From positions 1-64,000 of the forward strand of contig JACJZD010000001.1 in the NCBI GenBank assembly GCA_020635795.1: a stretch of 64,000 nt of DNA. Direction: 5' to 3'. The notes below the pieces were generated by a model that saw only the letters and a list, made by a program, of their open reading frames with translations, searched no databases and was not told the origin of the DNA. Both the position numbers and the translations under genes were made by a program. Positions 52,005-62,485 of the stretch are shown here, piece by piece (position 1 is the first letter of the stretch; each line of letters starts with the position of its first letter). The DNA comes from Flavobacteriales bacterium. GTDB lineage: Bacteria; Bacteroidota; Bacteroidia; Flavobacteriales_E; Vicingaceae.

Positions 52005-52742
52005 TTATTTGGTAGTGATTTTTGCAAAGGTCGACCAAAGAACATAAAGTAATAAAATTAATGGGAATGCCACCAAGCTAAATAATGCTAAAAACAAAAA
52101 GAATAGCAATATAAATGTTAATGGTAATTCATTACCCTTCCATTTTAGCGATTTCATTTTTAAAGAAAACATTGGGACTTCGGCAAGTAAAAGAAAAGAA
52201 AATACAATTCCTAAACCTAGCATTAATATGGGGTTAGATATAATTGGAATCACCATATTTTTTGTAGGAATAATTTGCGGAAAATCAGGAAAGAAATAAA
52301 TAACCACAATGAAAATAAAAAAACCAGCATTTGCAGGGGTAGGTAATCCTATAAAGCTTGAAGTTTGGCGTGTGTCTATATTAAACTTTGCCAATCGAAA
52401 TGAAGAAAAAACGGGGATAAAAAAGGCTAAATAGGGTAGCCAAGAATAACTAGTTATCAAATCAGAAGGATTGATTTCCTGTAAATGATTTACATATTGG
52501 AACAAAATAATACCAGGCGCTAAACCAAAGGAAACCATGTCTGACAAAGAATCCAATTGTTCGCCTAAAGGGTTTGAAACTTTTAACAATCTAGCTGCAG
52601 CTCCATCCATAAAATCGAAAATGGTCCCTACAAAAATTAATAATGAAGAAATATAAAGCTCTCCAGTAAAAGCATTAGTAATGGCTAAACAACCACAAAG
52701 TAGGTTTAAAGTCGTTATTGCGTTTGGAATATGTTTTTTCAT
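52005..52742 (-). CDS. pssA: CDP-diacylglycerol--serine O-phosphatidyltransferase
   Basis: This membrane enzyme makes phosphatidylserine, the precursor of phosphatidylethanolamine. I start at ATG 52740-52742 (245 residues, MKKHIPNAITTLNLLCGC); the longer frame overlaps the upstream acyltransferase gene. The CDP-alcohol phosphotransferase signature is complete: D46-G47, A50-R51, G60, D64 and D68. About seven or eight membrane helices follow the usual plan. NAITTLNLLCGC at the N-terminus is typical of the bacterial type II PssA. tadA lies six bases downstream. Confidence 0.9.
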   Translation of the reverse strand: MKKHIPNAITTLNLLCGCLAITNAFTGELYISSLLIFVGTIFDFMDGAAARLLKVSNPLGEQLDSLSDMVSFGLAPGIILFQYVNHLQEINPSDLITSYSWLPYLAFFIPVFSSFRLAKFNIDTRQTSSFIGLPTPANAGFFIFIVVIYFFPDFPQIIPTKNMVIPIISNPILMLGLGIVFSFLLLAEVPMFSLKMKSLKWKGNELPLTFILLFFLFLALFSLVAFPLILLLYVLWSTFAKITTK

Positions 52743-52749
52743 GTTGGTG

Positions 52750-53871
52750 TTAATTGCTTGTAAAAGTATAAAACTTCGATTTAAGTTTAAGGAAATAGTT
52801 TTCAAAATACTTAAAACTGATGTGCGAAATAAATATGGTAGCGATTAAAATGATGATTGGGTAAATAAGGAAGACGTGCCAATAGGTTTCGGCAAACGAA
52901 AATTGTTCTAAAGCTTTAATTAGAATGGTAATAACAACACCATGAAAACAATATAATCCGTATGAAATTTTCCCTAAATGGTTCAATATTTTTGACTTTC
53001 CGGGGTTAAAAAATCTATTTTTTCCGTATGATTGTTCAAGTATAAAAAGTGCAAAAAGTATGGAGAAATAGAGTCTAGAAACAATAGTAAATAGTTTATA
53101 CTGGTTGAGTTGATTAAAAAACACTATGCTTAAAACCAGAATGGTATACAAAGCAATGGTTTGTATTTTGCTCATTCCAATTACTTTTTGAAATATTTTT
53201 TTATTATAAAAAGCCAAGTAAGCAATTATTCCTCCAATACCAAAATTACCTAATGCACTAATGGTATTAAAGTATAGTTGTAGACTTTCATGGATGTAGT
53301 ATGCCCTGAAAACAACAGAAATTACAATAAGTAGTACAGATAGCCATAATAAGTTTATTTTCAAGTACTTCATAACCACCGACCAAACAATATAAAATTG
53401 TTCTTCAATAGAAATTGACCAAAGAAAAGCAAGGAAAAAAAGGAAGTTTGTGCCGTTTTCAATAATGTAAAAGTTGATAATAAACAATCCAAAGTATTTA
53501 AATGGTGGAATGGGTTCAATTTGAATGGTTAATTGCTGGCTCAAATACGAGAGCATAATTCCAATTAATACAATTAAAAAATAAAGCGGCCAAACTCTTA
53601 ATGTACGACGAACTAAAAAGTTTTTAATATTGAATGATTGAGTAATTTTTTGTTCTTCAAGTATTATCCAAGAAATTAAAAAACTAGAGAGTACAAAAAA
53701 ATATTCTAATCCCAGCATGCCTATTTTCCCCCAATTATAAACAAATTGAAACGCTCCGCTAGATTTAATTATGGGGTTAATAGATATAAAGGTGTGAGCT
53801 AAAAATACAATGATGAATGCAAAAAAACGGCTTGCATCTAAATTGTCGAAGTATTTTTTTGAATTAGTCAA
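52750..53871 (-). CDS. Acyltransferase 3 family membrane protein (OafA/YrhL-like)
   Basis: The 373-residue protein has about ten membrane helices. Key motifs are NLDASRFFAFIIVFLAH with the conserved R and H near the first helix, SSFLISWIILEE and a later WSISIEEQFY, all typical of acyltransferase-3 enzymes that move acyl groups onto surface glycans or lipids. The C-terminal SGNH domain found in some relatives is absent. It ends seven bases before the pssA start, so it may be the first gene of acyltransferase-pssA-tadA. The acyl acceptor is unknown. Confidence 0.88.
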   Translation of the reverse strand: MTNSKKYFDNLDASRFFAFIIVFLAHTFISINPIIKSSGAFQFVYNWGKIGMLGLEYFFVLSSFLISWIILEEQKITQSFNIKNFLVRRTLRVWPLYFLIVLIGIMLSYLSQQLTIQIEPIPPFKYFGLFIINFYIIENGTNFLFFLAFLWSISIEEQFYIVWSVVMKYLKINLLWLSVLLIVISVVFRAYYIHESLQLYFNTISALGNFGIGGIIAYLAFYNKKIFQKVIGMSKIQTIALYTILVLSIVFFNQLNQYKLFTIVSRLYFSILFALFILEQSYGKNRFFNPGKSKILNHLGKISYGLYCFHGVVITILIKALEQFSFAETYWHVFLIYPIIILIATIFISHISFKYFENYFLKLKSKFYTFTSN

Positions 53872-53993
53872 GCAATTTTTTTTACAATAATATTCTATTT
53901 TTTAAGTTAAAGCAAAGGAAAAAGAAACGAGTAAATTGAAATATGCCAACAATATATTCAATTATTTGTTAATTTTCATCCCTATTTGCACCA

Positions 53994-55094
53994 ATGCTTA
54001 AAGTAAAAATAACCATATTATTAATTTGTTCTACGATATTGTCGTTTGCACAAACTTCTGCACCAAAATATAGTAACGAGTTTTTAGCTATTGGTGTAGG
54101 GGCAAGAGCGTTGGGTATGTCTAATTCTAACATAACCTCTGTTAATGATGTTACTTCTGGTTATTGGAACCCTGCTGGATTAACCAGAATTGATAAAGAT
54201 TTTTCATTAGGATTGATGCATGCAGAATACTTCGCTGGTATTGCTAAATACGATTATGGTGGTTTTGCAGCAAAAATTGACAGTGTAAGTTCGTTTGGTG
54301 TTTCTATCGTTCGATTTGGTGTTGATGATATTCCGAATACCACTCAATTAATTGATGCAGATGGCAATATAAATTACGATAGAATAACTTCGTTTTCGGT
54401 GGCTGACTATGCCTTTTTATTTTCTTATGCTCGTCGTTCAAATATACCTGGATTAAGATATGGAGCTAACGTAAAAATTATCTACCGTAAAGTTGGTGAT
54501 TTTGCTAAAGCGTATGGTTTTGGATTAGATTTAGGTGGACAATACGACTATAAAGGTTGGAATTTTGCTGTTATGGCAAGAGACGTAACATCTACCTTTA
54601 ATGCGTGGAGTTTTTCGTTGGATGAGGAGACAATTGATGTTTTTGAAGCCACTGGCAACGAAATTCCAGAAAACTCTACCGAAGTTACATTGCCAAAAGT
54701 AATTTTGGGTGTTGCAAAAAATATCAGAATCAGTAAAAAATTTAATGCATTGAGTGAAATAAATTTTGATTTATCAACCGATGGTAAAAGAAATGTTTTA
54801 ATTACTGGAGATCCTGTTAGTATTGACCCGCACATGGGTGTTGAAGTTGGATACGATAATTTGATATTTTTGAGATTTGGGGTTGGTAATTTCCAAAAGG
54901 TAACGGACATTTATGCAAACGACAAAATTTCTTATCAACCCAATTTTGGTATAGGAATTAAATTTAAAGGAGTTTCGTTAGATTATGCATTGTCGGATAT
55001 TGGTGACCAATCTGAGGCGTTATATTCCAATATCTTTTCGTTGAAGTTCGATTTCAACAAAATTGTTCATGCTAAAGAACCAAAACAACAATAA
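53994..55094 (+). CDS. porV: Type IX secretion outer-membrane protein PorV (PorV/PorQ family)
   Basis: The 366 residues start with a signal peptide (VKITILLICSTILSFAQ). Directly after it come NEFLAIGVGARALGMSNSNI and DVTSGYWNPAGLTRI, the conserved start of PorV-type barrels. The rest is a 14-strand FadL-like barrel ending in LKFDFNK. PorV shuttles T9SS cargo from the translocon to the PorU sortase at the outer membrane. It is followed, after 44 bases, by the C25-type protein, a partner arrangement consistent with that role. PorQ-type function is the alternative. Confidence 0.87.
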   Translation: MLKVKITILLICSTILSFAQTSAPKYSNEFLAIGVGARALGMSNSNITSVNDVTSGYWNPAGLTRIDKDFSLGLMHAEYFAGIAKYDYGGFAAKIDSVSSFGVSIVRFGVDDIPNTTQLIDADGNINYDRITSFSVADYAFLFSYARRSNIPGLRYGANVKIIYRKVGDFAKAYGFGLDLGGQYDYKGWNFAVMARDVTSTFNAWSFSLDEETIDVFEATGNEIPENSTEVTLPKVILGVAKNIRISKKFNALSEINFDLSTDGKRNVLITGDPVSIDPHMGVEVGYDNLIFLRFGVGNFQKVTDIYANDKISYQPNFGIGIKFKGVSLDYALSDIGDQSEALYSNIFSLKFDFNKIVHAKEPKQQ

Positions 55095-55138
55095 TATATC
55101 TGTTAATTTTTGTAATTTTCTATTTTAAAGCAAATAGA

Positions 55139-58100
55139 TTGAAGCAAAAAGAGTTTACATATCAATTCGTTAGAAAAATTTCCTTCGTATTGTTGGTGTT
55201 TTTTTCGTTCAATTCATTTGCTCAACCTTATTATAATAGTTGGATTAATTATTCTCAGCAGTATTACAAGTTCAAAGTATCATCAAATAATCTTTATCGT
55301 ATAGATTCTCTTGCATTGTTTAATGCTGGAGTTCCAATTAATTCGATTGACCCAAGAAATATTCAAGTTTTTGCAAGGGGGCAAGAGATTCCATTGTTTG
55401 TTAGTGGTGAAAATGATGGAATATTTAATACTGGAGATTTCATCGAGTTTTATGGTAAAAAAAATGATGGTTGGTTTGACGAGGGATTTTATGGAGGTGT
55501 GGCAAATCAACCAAACCCTTATTATAGTTTAATTAATGATACGATAAATTATTTTTTAACTTGGAACAACTCAATTGCAAATTCAAGATTTACAGTTGAA
55601 AACGATACCAATTATTCCGTTTATGCACCGACACCATATTTTGAGAAGGAAGTTACAAAAGTATATTCAACTTCTTATTTTTGGGGTAAAACATTATTAA
55701 TAGGAAATACCTCGGAAAATCAATTCGGTTACGACCCTGCTGAAGGTTGGTTTGATGCGCCTTATACTTTGAATGGATTTACAGCAAAAGCATTAAACAC
55801 ACTTAATGCTTATGGTTTGGCAGGTAATGCTAAACTAAAAACTACAGTGATAGGGGCTTCAGATTTTTCCTCTGTTTTACCAGATCAACATTTAAGGGTT
55901 CAACTTGGCTCTACTACTATTGACACAATTTTTGAAGGATATCAAAAAATTGATTTGGAAGTTGGTATTCCAATTGGAGATGTTTTATCCTCTACAACTG
56001 TTACTTATAATAGTATCAACGACTTAGGTTCTTCTGTTGGAAAACAAACGGTGGCTTATACTCAATTAAATTATCCTCATACTACCGATTTAGAAGGTGT
56101 TACTAAGTTCGAAAAAATGTATGTTGAAGATGATTTAATAAATGCAAAATCGTTATTTCAGTTTACAAACTTTGCTGGTGCAGGAAAAATCATTTTTTAT
56201 GATTTAACCAATGCAAAAAGGATAAACATTGCTGATTCTTCTTCAAGTTTTCAATGTCTAATACCTAATGCTGGAAATAAAAAAGAATGTATTGTTTATC
56301 GCGAATCAGAAATAAAAAATATTACCACACTAACTCCAATAAATTCTACTGGCTTTTTTACCGATTATAGCACAAGCGTTGATACTGCTTTTATAATAAT
56401 AACCCATGCCTCTCTTTTAGCCGAAGCGAATACTTACGCTAGTTATCGTCAAAGTAGTTTTAAAAATCCGCAAAACAGTTATGTAGTAAGTATTGATGAG
56501 TTGTATGATCAATTCGCTTATGGAATTGAAAAACACCCTTATTCAATACGAGGATTTGTTGATTACGTTTTGGATAATTGGACGAGCCAACCGAACTATT
56601 TATTCCTTTTAGGAAAATCAATAAAGTCGAACGAGGCAAGAAGTGGTGTTAATTTCACTCAAAATTTAGTTCCTTCTTTTGGTCACCCAGCTTCGGATAT
56701 GATGCTTACTGCTGGATTAAATGGTACCATTACAGAATCACCTATACCAATGGGTAGGGTTTCTGCTAAAACAGGTTTACATGTTAGTTTATATCTAAAC
56801 AAAGTAATGCAACATGAAAATCCCATTCCTAATCAATTTTCATCGCCTTATGGTGAAACGGATTGGATGAAAAAAGTATTGCATTTTGCTGGAGGTGATG
56901 ATGCTGGCTCAGCAAATTTATTTATGTCATATCTGAATGGGTATAAAAATACCGTTGAGGATGATTATTTTGGAGGTAATGTTTACTCGTTTGCTAAAAC
57001 GTCAACAGCACCTATACAAACAACCATGTCTGATTCTATAAAACAACACATTGGTAATGGTGCGGCATTAATGACATTTTTTGGTCATGCCTCAGCTACT
57101 GGAGGGTTTGATCAAAATCTTGATGACCCTTCGTTATGGCCTAATCAAAATGGGAAATATCCTTTTTTATTAGGTAATGCATGTTTGGCTGGAGATATTC
57201 ATTTACCATCCGCAAATAGTGTGAGTGAAAAGTATGTGTTGATTGATAATAAAGGCGTAATAGGGTTCTTGGCATCGGTAGATTTTGGTGAGGCTGCACG
57301 TCTAAATTCTTATTCGGCTGAGTTTTATAGAAATTTATCGACATATAATTATGGAGGTAGTGTTGGTCGTCATATCAAAAATACAATACAAGCGATACAA
57401 GGACCTGGTACAAACCCATTAGTAACATCTACCACGTTAGGGATGACATTGCATGGAGACCCATCTATTGCTTTAAATTCTTATGAAAAACCTGATTATA
57501 TGATTCAAAACAGTTCGGTTTTCTTTACGCCAACTCTTGTTACATCTGATTTGGATTCGTTTAAAGTAAATATCGTTATTTCTAATTTGGGCAAGTCTAT
57601 CGATACCTTAATAGCAGTTGAACTTACACGAGTTTTTCCATTCAATACCCCGAGTTTTGGTGATACCACCTATGTTAAATTTATTCAAGCACCTCAATAC
57701 AAGGATACAATAAGTTTTACTCTTCCTGTAGATTTAATTCGTGGACTTGGCACTAATGGGATAAGTGTTTATGTTGATGCATTAAGTGATATAGATGAAA
57801 TTTTTGAAACAAATAATCAAGTAACTACTTCATTAGACATTAGTTCTGGGGAGATTATCCCCATCTATCCTTATAAATATGCTATTGTTCCAAATCAGGG
57901 AATAACTTTACAAGCATCAACAGCATTTCCATTTGAACCAGCCAAGAACTATATTTTTGAAATAGATACCACCGATTATTTTAATAGTCCCATTAAAGAA
58001 TCAACTATGGTTTATCATGCTGGAGGCGTTGTTTCTTGGCAGCCAAATCTTTTACAGAATATGCCTGATAGTACCGTGTATTTCTGGAGAGTAGGAAAAG

Positions 58101-60187
58101 ATTCTGTGGATGCAACAGGTTATAAATGGAGAAACAGCTCTTTTCAATACATCGATGGAAAAGAAGGTTGGGAACAAGCACATTTTTTTCAATTTGAAAA
58201 TGATGAGTATGAGTTTTTAAAGCACAATAGAGCAACCAGACAATTTGAATTTTCTCCCAATGTTAAGCAATTGAGTGCGAAAACCTATGGTGCCGCGGAA
58301 ATTAGTGAGCTTTATGATACTAAATATTTAATAGATGCTGGAGTGGTAGCTTTTGGTGGTTCGCAGGTTTACGCTGCACTTCATGTAGGTGTAGTTGATG
58401 GTTTAACTCTAAAACCTTGGCGAGCAGATGAATATGATTTTGGGCAAACTAATTACCCAGGAAGTAATGATAAACCAGAATTTTTTATTTTTAGACATAA
58501 TGACCCAAATCCCCCATTTTTAGAGATGGAATCATTAGCGAGTATGTTAAACGATAGTGTTCCCATTGGTCATTATATCGTAGTATGGACTTGGTATTAC
58601 AAATCTTTTTCCTATTATTTACCAATGCCAAACAATTTAAGAACTGCTTTTCAAAATTTAGGAGCAATTAATTTACCGACTATTCAAGATAGCTTACCAT
58701 TTATATTTATTGCCCAAAAAGGTAGCCCGTCTAATGTAGTAGAGGTTATTGGTGATTCGATTAGTCATAAAGCATTAACGGGTTCTATGGTAATGACTTC
58801 TGTAGCCAATTACGCCAATATATATTCCGAGATTTTAGGTCCTGTGCTAAGCTGGGATACCTTATCTTGGCAAACTACTCATTTGGAAAATCCGTCTCAA
58901 GATAGTTCAATTTTGAATGTATATGGTATAGATAACTTAGGGAATGAAACACTTTTGATTAGTAATTTACCAACCGATTCAACTGATATTCGATTAACTG
59001 ATCGAATAGATGCAGCTCAGTTTCCTTTCATGAAGTTGAATACTTATTTATCGGATAATACAGATTTTACAGCTCCGCAATTACGTCGTTGGCAAATTAC
59101 TTATGAAGATATTCCTGAATGTGCCTTAGACCCAACAATTTATTATAGTTTTTACAAAGATACCATTCAGGAAGGTGATAAAGTAAAATTGTCAATTGCG
59201 GTTAAAAACATTAGCAGACATGATATGGATAGTTTGTTAATATCGTTTTCGGTATTAGATAAAAACAATCAAATTACCTCAATACCTTATGCTCGCCAAA
59301 AACCCCTATTGGCAGATAGTGTTATAATTGCTGATATAGAGTTTTCAACCTATGGTTATCCTGGGTTAAATTATTTGTTGGTTGATGTAAATCCCAACAG
59401 CGACCAATTAGAAAAATACCATTTTAATAATGTTGCACAAATACCATTTTATGTAGGAGTCGATAAAATCAATCCAATTTTAGATGTAACCTTTGATGGT
59501 GTTCACATTTTAAATGGAGATATTGTTTCGTCTAAACCAGAAATTGTAATTGAGTTAACAGATGAAAACAAATATTTAGCATTGGATGATACATCAACTT
59601 ATGCCATTTACATCAAATCGCCTGATGGACTAGAACAAAGAAAGTATTTTAATGCGGGTGGTTTAAATGAAATGCAGTTTATTCCTGCTTCACTACCCAA
59701 AAACAAATCTAAAATTATATACAAAGGTAATTTCCCAGTAGATGGGATTTATCAACTTCGAGTTCAAGGAGCTGATAAGTCTAACAATCAATCTGGTACG
59801 TTTGATTATCTAATAAAGTTCGAAGTGATTAATAAATCGACTATTACTAATTTGCTGAATTATCCTAACCCATTTTCGACAGCTACAAAATTTGTGTTTA
59901 CATTAACAGGTAGTACTATTCCTGAAATATTTAAAATACAGATTATGACCGTTACTGGAAAAGTAGTTCGTGAGATACATAAGGATGAATTTGGACCAAT
60001 AAACATTGGTAGAAACATTAGCGATTTTACGTGGGATGGAACGGATACTTATGGTGATAGATTAGCAAATGGATTATACCTTTATCGAGTAATCACAAAA
60101 ATTAATTCATCTGATATTGAATTAAGAGAAACAGAAGCTGACCAATATTTCAAAAAGGGTTTTGGTAAAATGTATTTATTTAGATAA
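55139..60187 (+). CDS. porU2: PorU2-type type IX secretion sortase (gingipain C25 fold)
   Basis: The 1,682-residue protein starts at TTG 55139 with a signal peptide (FVRKISFVLLVFFSFNSFAQ). The C25 peptidase domain (about residues 420-780) has the catalytic His650 in TFFGHAS and Cys682 in LLGNACLAG. A CARDB-like Ig domain, further beta-sandwich modules and a C-terminal FlgD-like domain (YPNPFSTATKF, FTWDGTDTYGDRLANG) follow. PorU removes the sorting tail from T9SS cargo; at about 1,100-1,300 residues classic PorU is much shorter, so this fits the longer PorU2 group. Whether it is an active sortase is not shown. Confidence 0.8.
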   Translation: MKQKEFTYQFVRKISFVLLVFFSFNSFAQPYYNSWINYSQQYYKFKVSSNNLYRIDSLALFNAGVPINSIDPRNIQVFARGQEIPLFVSGENDGIFNTGDFIEFYGKKNDGWFDEGFYGGVANQPNPYYSLINDTINYFLTWNNSIANSRFTVENDTNYSVYAPTPYFEKEVTKVYSTSYFWGKTLLIGNTSENQFGYDPAEGWFDAPYTLNGFTAKALNTLNAYGLAGNAKLKTTVIGASDFSSVLPDQHLRVQLGSTTIDTIFEGYQKIDLEVGIPIGDVLSSTTVTYNSINDLGSSVGKQTVAYTQLNYPHTTDLEGVTKFEKMYVEDDLINAKSLFQFTNFAGAGKIIFYDLTNAKRINIADSSSSFQCLIPNAGNKKECIVYRESEIKNITTLTPINSTGFFTDYSTSVDTAFIIITHASLLAEANTYASYRQSSFKNPQNSYVVSIDELYDQFAYGIEKHPYSIRGFVDYVLDNWTSQPNYLFLLGKSIKSNEARSGVNFTQNLVPSFGHPASDMMLTAGLNGTITESPIPMGRVSAKTGLHVSLYLNKVMQHENPIPNQFSSPYGETDWMKKVLHFAGGDDAGSANLFMSYLNGYKNTVEDDYFGGNVYSFAKTSTAPIQTTMSDSIKQHIGNGAALMTFFGHASATGGFDQNLDDPSLWPNQNGKYPFLLGNACLAGDIHLPSANSVSEKYVLIDNKGVIGFLASVDFGEAARLNSYSAEFYRNLSTYNYGGSVGRHIKNTIQAIQGPGTNPLVTSTTLGMTLHGDPSIALNSYEKPDYMIQNSSVFFTPTLVTSDLDSFKVNIVISNLGKSIDTLIAVELTRVFPFNTPSFGDTTYVKFIQAPQYKDTISFTLPVDLIRGLGTNGISVYVDALSDIDEIFETNNQVTTSLDISSGEIIPIYPYKYAIVPNQGITLQASTAFPFEPAKNYIFEIDTTDYFNSPIKESTMVYHAGGVVSWQPNLLQNMPDSTVYFWRVGKDSVDATGYKWRNSSFQYIDGKEGWEQAHFFQFENDEYEFLKHNRATRQFEFSPNVKQLSAKTYGAAEISELYDTKYLIDAGVVAFGGSQVYAALHVGVVDGLTLKPWRADEYDFGQTNYPGSNDKPEFFIFRHNDPNPPFLEMESLASMLNDSVPIGHYIVVWTWYYKSFSYYLPMPNNLRTAFQNLGAINLPTIQDSLPFIFIAQKGSPSNVVEVIGDSISHKALTGSMVMTSVANYANIYSEILGPVLSWDTLSWQTTHLENPSQDSSILNVYGIDNLGNETLLISNLPTDSTDIRLTDRIDAAQFPFMKLNTYLSDNTDFTAPQLRRWQITYEDIPECALDPTIYYSFYKDTIQEGDKVKLSIAVKNISRHDMDSLLISFSVLDKNNQITSIPYARQKPLLADSVIIADIEFSTYGYPGLNYLLVDVNPNSDQLEKYHFNNVAQIPFYVGVDKINPILDVTFDGVHILNGDIVSSKPEIVIELTDENKYLALDDTSTYAIYIKSPDGLEQRKYFNAGGLNEMQFIPASLPKNKSKIIYKGNFPVDGIYQLRVQGADKSNNQSGTFDYLIKFEVINKSTITNLLNYPNPFSTATKFVFTLTGSTIPEIFKIQIMTVTGKVVREIHKDEFGPINIGRNISDFTWDGTDTYGDRLANGLYLYRVITKINSSDIELRETEADQYFKKGFGKMYLFR

Positions 60188-60199
60188 TTGAACCTTAAA

Positions 60200-61249
60200 A
60201 TGAAATATTTAGTTTTTTGTATTCTTCTAACATCCTTTGTTTTATCTCAAAATGGTTATTCAACTAATTCCTTTACTGATAATGATTCTATTGTTTATTA
60301 TGAGAACTTATCTCATAAACTATTAATAACGACTGGGATAAATTCTACTTTTTCTGATTTAACTATTAAAAATAAAAGTGATAATAAAGAATTGCAGATA
60401 AAACCTTTGGGACAGGTTAGCTTAACCGCTGGGTTTAACTATAAGTGGTTAGGGTTGGAACTTGGTATTGGATTACCTCCAAATCAACAAGAAAAAGCAA
60501 GAAAAGGCAATACTTCTAAATTAGATTTGCAGTTAAACATTTATTCTAGAAGAATTGGAGCTGATGTGTTTTTTCAGCATTACACAGGTTTCCATTTGGA
60601 TAATCCAAACAATTTTACAACATGGAGGTCTGACACATTACCACAGCTTCCAAAAATGCAACAATATGCGATTGGGGCTACTTCTTTTTATATATTTAAC
60701 CACAATAAATTTTCATATAGTGCCCCATACGTAAGAAATGCAAAGCAAATAAAGAGTGCAGGTAGTTTGTTAGGTGGTATTTATTTTAATTTAGATGCAG
60801 CAGCATCGGATGGGGGTTTTGTGCCTAATGATAGTCTATTAATTAACGCTCGAGATTCATTTCCAATTTATGCATACAATTCAACTTCTTTTGGGGTGTC
60901 TTTTGGATATTCATATACATTAGTCATTTCACCAAGTTTTTTTTTGAATTTAACACTTATGCCTGGGTTAGGGCGAAAACAAATAAAGATAGAAACCTTT
61001 AAAATAGATTCTAATGGTGTTCAAACGCGACCATTAGAAACTACAAATGGAGTTTCTAGCAGGGTGATGTTTCGAGCAGCAATAGGCTACGAAAAAAACG
61101 ATTTTGCAATTGGAACATCATTTTATTCTTCACGAGGTACAATAGCAATTAAAAATTTTGAATTTACACCAGGTCTTGGGAGTTTTAGGATTTTTGTTGC
61201 GAAAAGGTTTGGTTTGAGTAAAAAGACAAAAAATCACCCAACACAATAA
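60200..61249 (+). CDS. DUF4421-family outer-membrane protein
   Basis: I start at ATG 60200 (349 residues); a TTG at 60188 directly after the preceding stop is the alternative. A signal peptide (MKYLVFCILLTSFVLSQNGY) precedes an alternating-strand barrel. TAGFNYKWLGLELGIGLP and RRIGADVFFQHYTGFHLDNP match what I know of the DUF4421 family. The C-terminal strand SFRIFVAKRFGL is followed by a basic tail. It is in an operon with porV and porU2, so a T9SS-linked role at the outer membrane is possible but unproven. Confidence 0.7.
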   Translation: MKYLVFCILLTSFVLSQNGYSTNSFTDNDSIVYYENLSHKLLITTGINSTFSDLTIKNKSDNKELQIKPLGQVSLTAGFNYKWLGLELGIGLPPNQQEKARKGNTSKLDLQLNIYSRRIGADVFFQHYTGFHLDNPNNFTTWRSDTLPQLPKMQQYAIGATSFYIFNHNKFSYSAPYVRNAKQIKSAGSLLGGIYFNLDAAASDGGFVPNDSLLINARDSFPIYAYNSTSFGVSFGYSYTLVISPSFFLNLTLMPGLGRKQIKIETFKIDSNGVQTRPLETTNGVSSRVMFRAAIGYEKNDFAIGTSFYSSRGTIAIKNFEFTPGLGSFRIFVAKRFGLSKKTKNHPTQ

Positions 61250-61339
61250 AAGCTAACAAATAGGTGTTTACAATTTAACTCACATTGAAAAGTGGGAGGG
61301 GTGCTTTAATAGTATTTTAGCTAATAAAAACAACTATCT

Positions 61340-62053
61340 ATGTTAAGTCAAATTTTATTGCAAATTAGTGTTGGAAATACGCCTGTTCAAACTGTTCCAT
61401 CTCCTATAACAACTGAAAAAACATTATCAATTTGGGAATTAGTTTCATCTGGCGGTATTGGAGGAAACATTATTATGATATCTCTATTGGTTTTATCAAT
61501 AATTGCAGTTTATATCATTGTTGAACGGTTTTTATCGATTGCAAAAGCGAGTAAAGAAGATGCAAACTTTATGAATCAGATTAAAGATTTTATCCTTGAT
61601 GGAAAAATTGATGCAGCAAAGAGTTTATGTAAAATGAATCAAACGCCAATATCTAAGATGATTGAAAAAGGTATAAACAGAATTGGAAAGCCTTTAAGTG
61701 ATATTGGAACTGCAGTTGAAACAACAGGTAAATTAGAGTTAAATAAATTGGAAAAAAATCTTTCTACTCTTGCAACAATTTCTGGGGCTGCTCCAATGAT
61801 TGGTTTTCTTGGTACAGTAATCGGGATGATTATGGTTTTCCATAAAATGGCTTCAGCTGGAGGTAATATTGATGTTGAAATGCTTTCACAAGGTATTTAT
61901 ACCGCAATGATAACTACTGTGGCTGGTTTAATTGTAGGTATTATTGCTTATGTAGCATACAATATTTTAGTAGCCAAAGTAGAAAAAATAGTATTTGTAA
62001 TGGAAGCTAGAACAACTGAATTTTTAGATATTTTACACGAACCAGCGGCATAA
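61340..62053 (+). CDS. exbB: MotA/TolQ/ExbB proton channel protein
   Basis: The 237-residue inner-membrane protein has three helices (about 42-64, 145-167 and 190-213). GAAPMIGFLGTVIGMIMVF and GIYTAMITTVAGLIVGIIAY are the TolQ/ExbB channel signatures. With ExbD it uses proton motive force to energise TonB. Its stop overlaps the exbD ATG by one base. About 90 bases upstream are free and contain TATTTTAG, close to a -7 element. Confidence 0.92.
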   Translation: MLSQILLQISVGNTPVQTVPSPITTEKTLSIWELVSSGGIGGNIIMISLLVLSIIAVYIIVERFLSIAKASKEDANFMNQIKDFILDGKIDAAKSLCKMNQTPISKMIEKGINRIGKPLSDIGTAVETTGKLELNKLEKNLSTLATISGAAPMIGFLGTVIGMIMVFHKMASAGGNIDVEMLSQGIYTAMITTVAGLIVGIIAYVAYNILVAKVEKIVFVMEARTTEFLDILHEPAA

Positions 62054-62445
62054 TGGCAATACGATCAAAAAATAAAGTAAGTACCAATTTCAGTATGTCA
62101 AGTATGACAGACATTGTGTTTTTGTTGCTTATATTCTTTGTAATAACTTCTACGTTAATTAGTCCAAATGCGTTGAAGTTATTACTTCCAAAAAGTTCGA
62201 GTAAAACGTTAAGTAAACAGACAATTTCTGTCTCGATAACTAAAGAATTGGAATATTATGTAAATCAGGATAAAGTTGCTTTTGAAAGTATTGAAGGGAT
62301 ATTGCAGCAACAATTGGCTGGAGAAGTTGAGCCTGGTGTTATTTTACATGCTGAAAAATCAGTGCCCATAGAAGAGGCTGTTAAAGTAATGGATATAGCA
62401 AACAGAAATAAGTATAAGCTTGTTTTAGCTACAGCGCCTCAGTAG
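62053..62445 (+). CDS. exbD: ExbD/TolR biopolymer transport protein
   Basis: The 130 residues have a single N-terminal helix, SSMTDIVFLLLIFFVITSTL, with the functional Asp20 that carries protons. A periplasmic domain of about 90 residues follows, with the family pattern VPIEEAVKVMDIANRNKYK. It overlaps exbB by one base and is followed by the TonB gene after 40 bases. TolR is the alternative name; the TonB-type third gene favours ExbD. Confidence 0.92.
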   Translation: MAIRSKNKVSTNFSMSSMTDIVFLLLIFFVITSTLISPNALKLLLPKSSSKTLSKQTISVSITKELEYYVNQDKVAFESIEGILQQQLAGEVEPGVILHAEKSVPIEEAVKVMDIANRNKYKLVLATAPQ

Positions 62446-62485
62446 TTTTTATGGAATTTTATGAAAATTTCATCTATACAATAAA

